Shown one piece after another: positions 63,400 to 64,000 of a stretch of 64,000 bases of DNA (the stretch's first letter is position 1; every line of letters starts with the position of its first letter). The DNA comes from Candidatus Gastranaerophilales bacterium (GTDB lineage Bacteria; Cyanobacteriota; Vampirovibrionia; Gastranaerophilales; Gastranaerophilaceae). A program made the translations under genes and the position numbers. The stretch lies in assembly GCA_944324945.1 (NCBI GenBank), contig CALUYE010000003.1, positions 1-64,000 on the forward strand. The letters run 5' to 3'. The notes beneath the pieces were generated by a model, which saw only the letters and a list, made by a program, of their open reading frames with translations, ran no database searches and was not told the DNA's origin.

Positions 63400-64000
63400 T
63401 GCGCCCTTTAAAACTTGTTATTCAAGCGTTTGGAAGTTATTCAAAAAAAGAAGAAATAGATTTTTCAACCCTTGGAAAATCAAACATTTTCCTGATTACG
63501 GGAAACACGGGAAGCGGCAAAACAACAATTTTTGATGCAATTTGTTTTGCGCTTTTTAATACTTCATCGGGAAGCTTTAGGGGAAATAATTTCTTAAGAA
63601 GCCATTATGCAAAAGACGATACAAAAAGCTTTGTTGAATTTGAATTTATTTTTAATGATAAAACTTATAAAATCATAAGATCACCGCAATATCAAAGAAA
63701 AAAACTAAAAGGCGAAGGAATAATTAAAGAAAATGCGGCTGCTGAATTATATTTACCCAATGGAGAAATAATATACGGCGTAAATGAAGTAAATGAATAT
63801 ATAATCAACCTTTTAGGATTAAACCATGCGCAATTTTCAAGAATTGCACTATTGGCGCAAGGAGAATTTTTAAAACTTTTAAATTCTTCAACGAACGAAA
63901 GAAGCGAGATTTTTAGAAATATTTTCAATACGCAAAATTTCCTTACTTTTCAAAACAATTTAAAAGATGAATTTTTAAAATATAAAAATATTATCGCAGA
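63399..64000 (+). CDS. sbcC: exonuclease SbcCD subunit C (partial, runs off window)
   Basis: The first 200 residues of SbcC (Rad50-like ATPase) are present; the gene continues past the window end. It starts MRPLKLVIQAFGSYSKKEEIDF at the ATG overlapping the sbcD stop. The Walker A is GNTGSGKTT, followed by IFDAICFALFNTSS. The frame is open to the last base, and the ALLAQGEFLKLL (Q-loop-like) motif is present. The coiled coil and Walker B/signature regions lie outside. GGAGAC precedes the ATG. Confidence 0.93.
   Translation, partial: MRPLKLVIQAFGSYSKKEEIDFSTLGKSNIFLITGNTGSGKTTIFDAICFALFNTSSGSFRGNNFLRSHYAKDDTKSFVEFEFIFNDKTYKIIRSPQYQRKKLKGEGIIKENAAAELYLPNGEIIYGVNEVNEYIINLLGLNHAQFSRIALLAQGEFLKLLNSSTNERSEIFRNIFNTQNFLTFQNNLKDEFLKYKNIIA

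Noticed and set aside
1-64000. CRISPR array
   Set aside because: No regularly spaced identical repeats of 20-40 bases with unique spacers were seen; the only phased repeats are the short 11-bp ones at 10599.
1-64000. tRNA or rRNA genes
   Set aside because: No cloverleaf with GTTCGA-type T-loop and CCA-like end, and no rRNA-like conserved stretch, was recognised on either strand.

Overview
The window is AT-rich, gene-dense bacterial chromosome with short intergenic gaps. My best guess is a gut member of the non-photosynthetic Cyanobacteriota (Vampirovibrionia/'Melainabacteria', order Gastranaerophilales). This is inference. The support is the mix of flagellin/FliD, a MurJ/SpoIID envelope set, a protein ending in a beta-barrel-like C-terminal Phe (diderm), and several lineage-specific proteins with short N-terminal segments of the type 'NNVNFK' or 'NVNFTG', which I associate with that order. 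No 16S rRNA, tRNA or other RNA gene is present to confirm it.

Positions 1-11250 look like an accessory island. It holds a gene remnant, four uncharacterised small genes and a small exported protein, a complete McrB-McrC modification-dependent restriction system (McrB carries an EVE-like reader domain inside its AAA+ core), and a Mu-type transposition module. The module consists of a DDE transposase, a MuB-like ATPase and a third protein that looks like a transposase DNA-binding region without its catalytic domain. About 775 bp of non-coding DNA upstream of the transposase carries four exactly 11-bp-spaced TAAAACA repeats and two further 12-bp repeat pairs.

Positions 11250-16200 are transitional: a CMD-family protein whose signal peptide seems to have been lost by a one-base slip, a flavin reductase, a GNAT acetyltransferase, a small membrane protein, and a putative ADP-ribosyltransferase with an R-S-E triad.

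Positions 16180-64000 are mainly core genome. Flagellin and the filament cap gene fliD flank dnaB-dnaE. Then come rlmN, a WecA/TagO-type transferase and glyA (minus), typA, a dehydrogenase, deoC and an ACT/PFL pair (plus), a pilin-like protein, and tsaC-murJ-spoIID (minus). A sugar transporter converges on nanE-nanK. glmU-prs-udg-DHH form a tight operon, and an HD-GYP regulator converges on it. rel and ribF are followed by a pair of lineage-specific membrane proteins, a DedA protein, infC with an ATT start, mtnA, and ruvC with a membrane protein. The last stretch has a degenerate TrpD-like protein, an outer-membrane-like protein, a GT39-like glycosyltransferase and sbcD-sbcC; sbcC runs off the end.

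The items most worth a second look are the three-protein Mu-like element with its phased repeats, the EVE-in-AAA McrB paired with a cysteine-rich McrC, the putative ADP-ribosyltransferase, the degenerate TrpD paralogue, and the N-terminal motif shared by several otherwise unrelated proteins.
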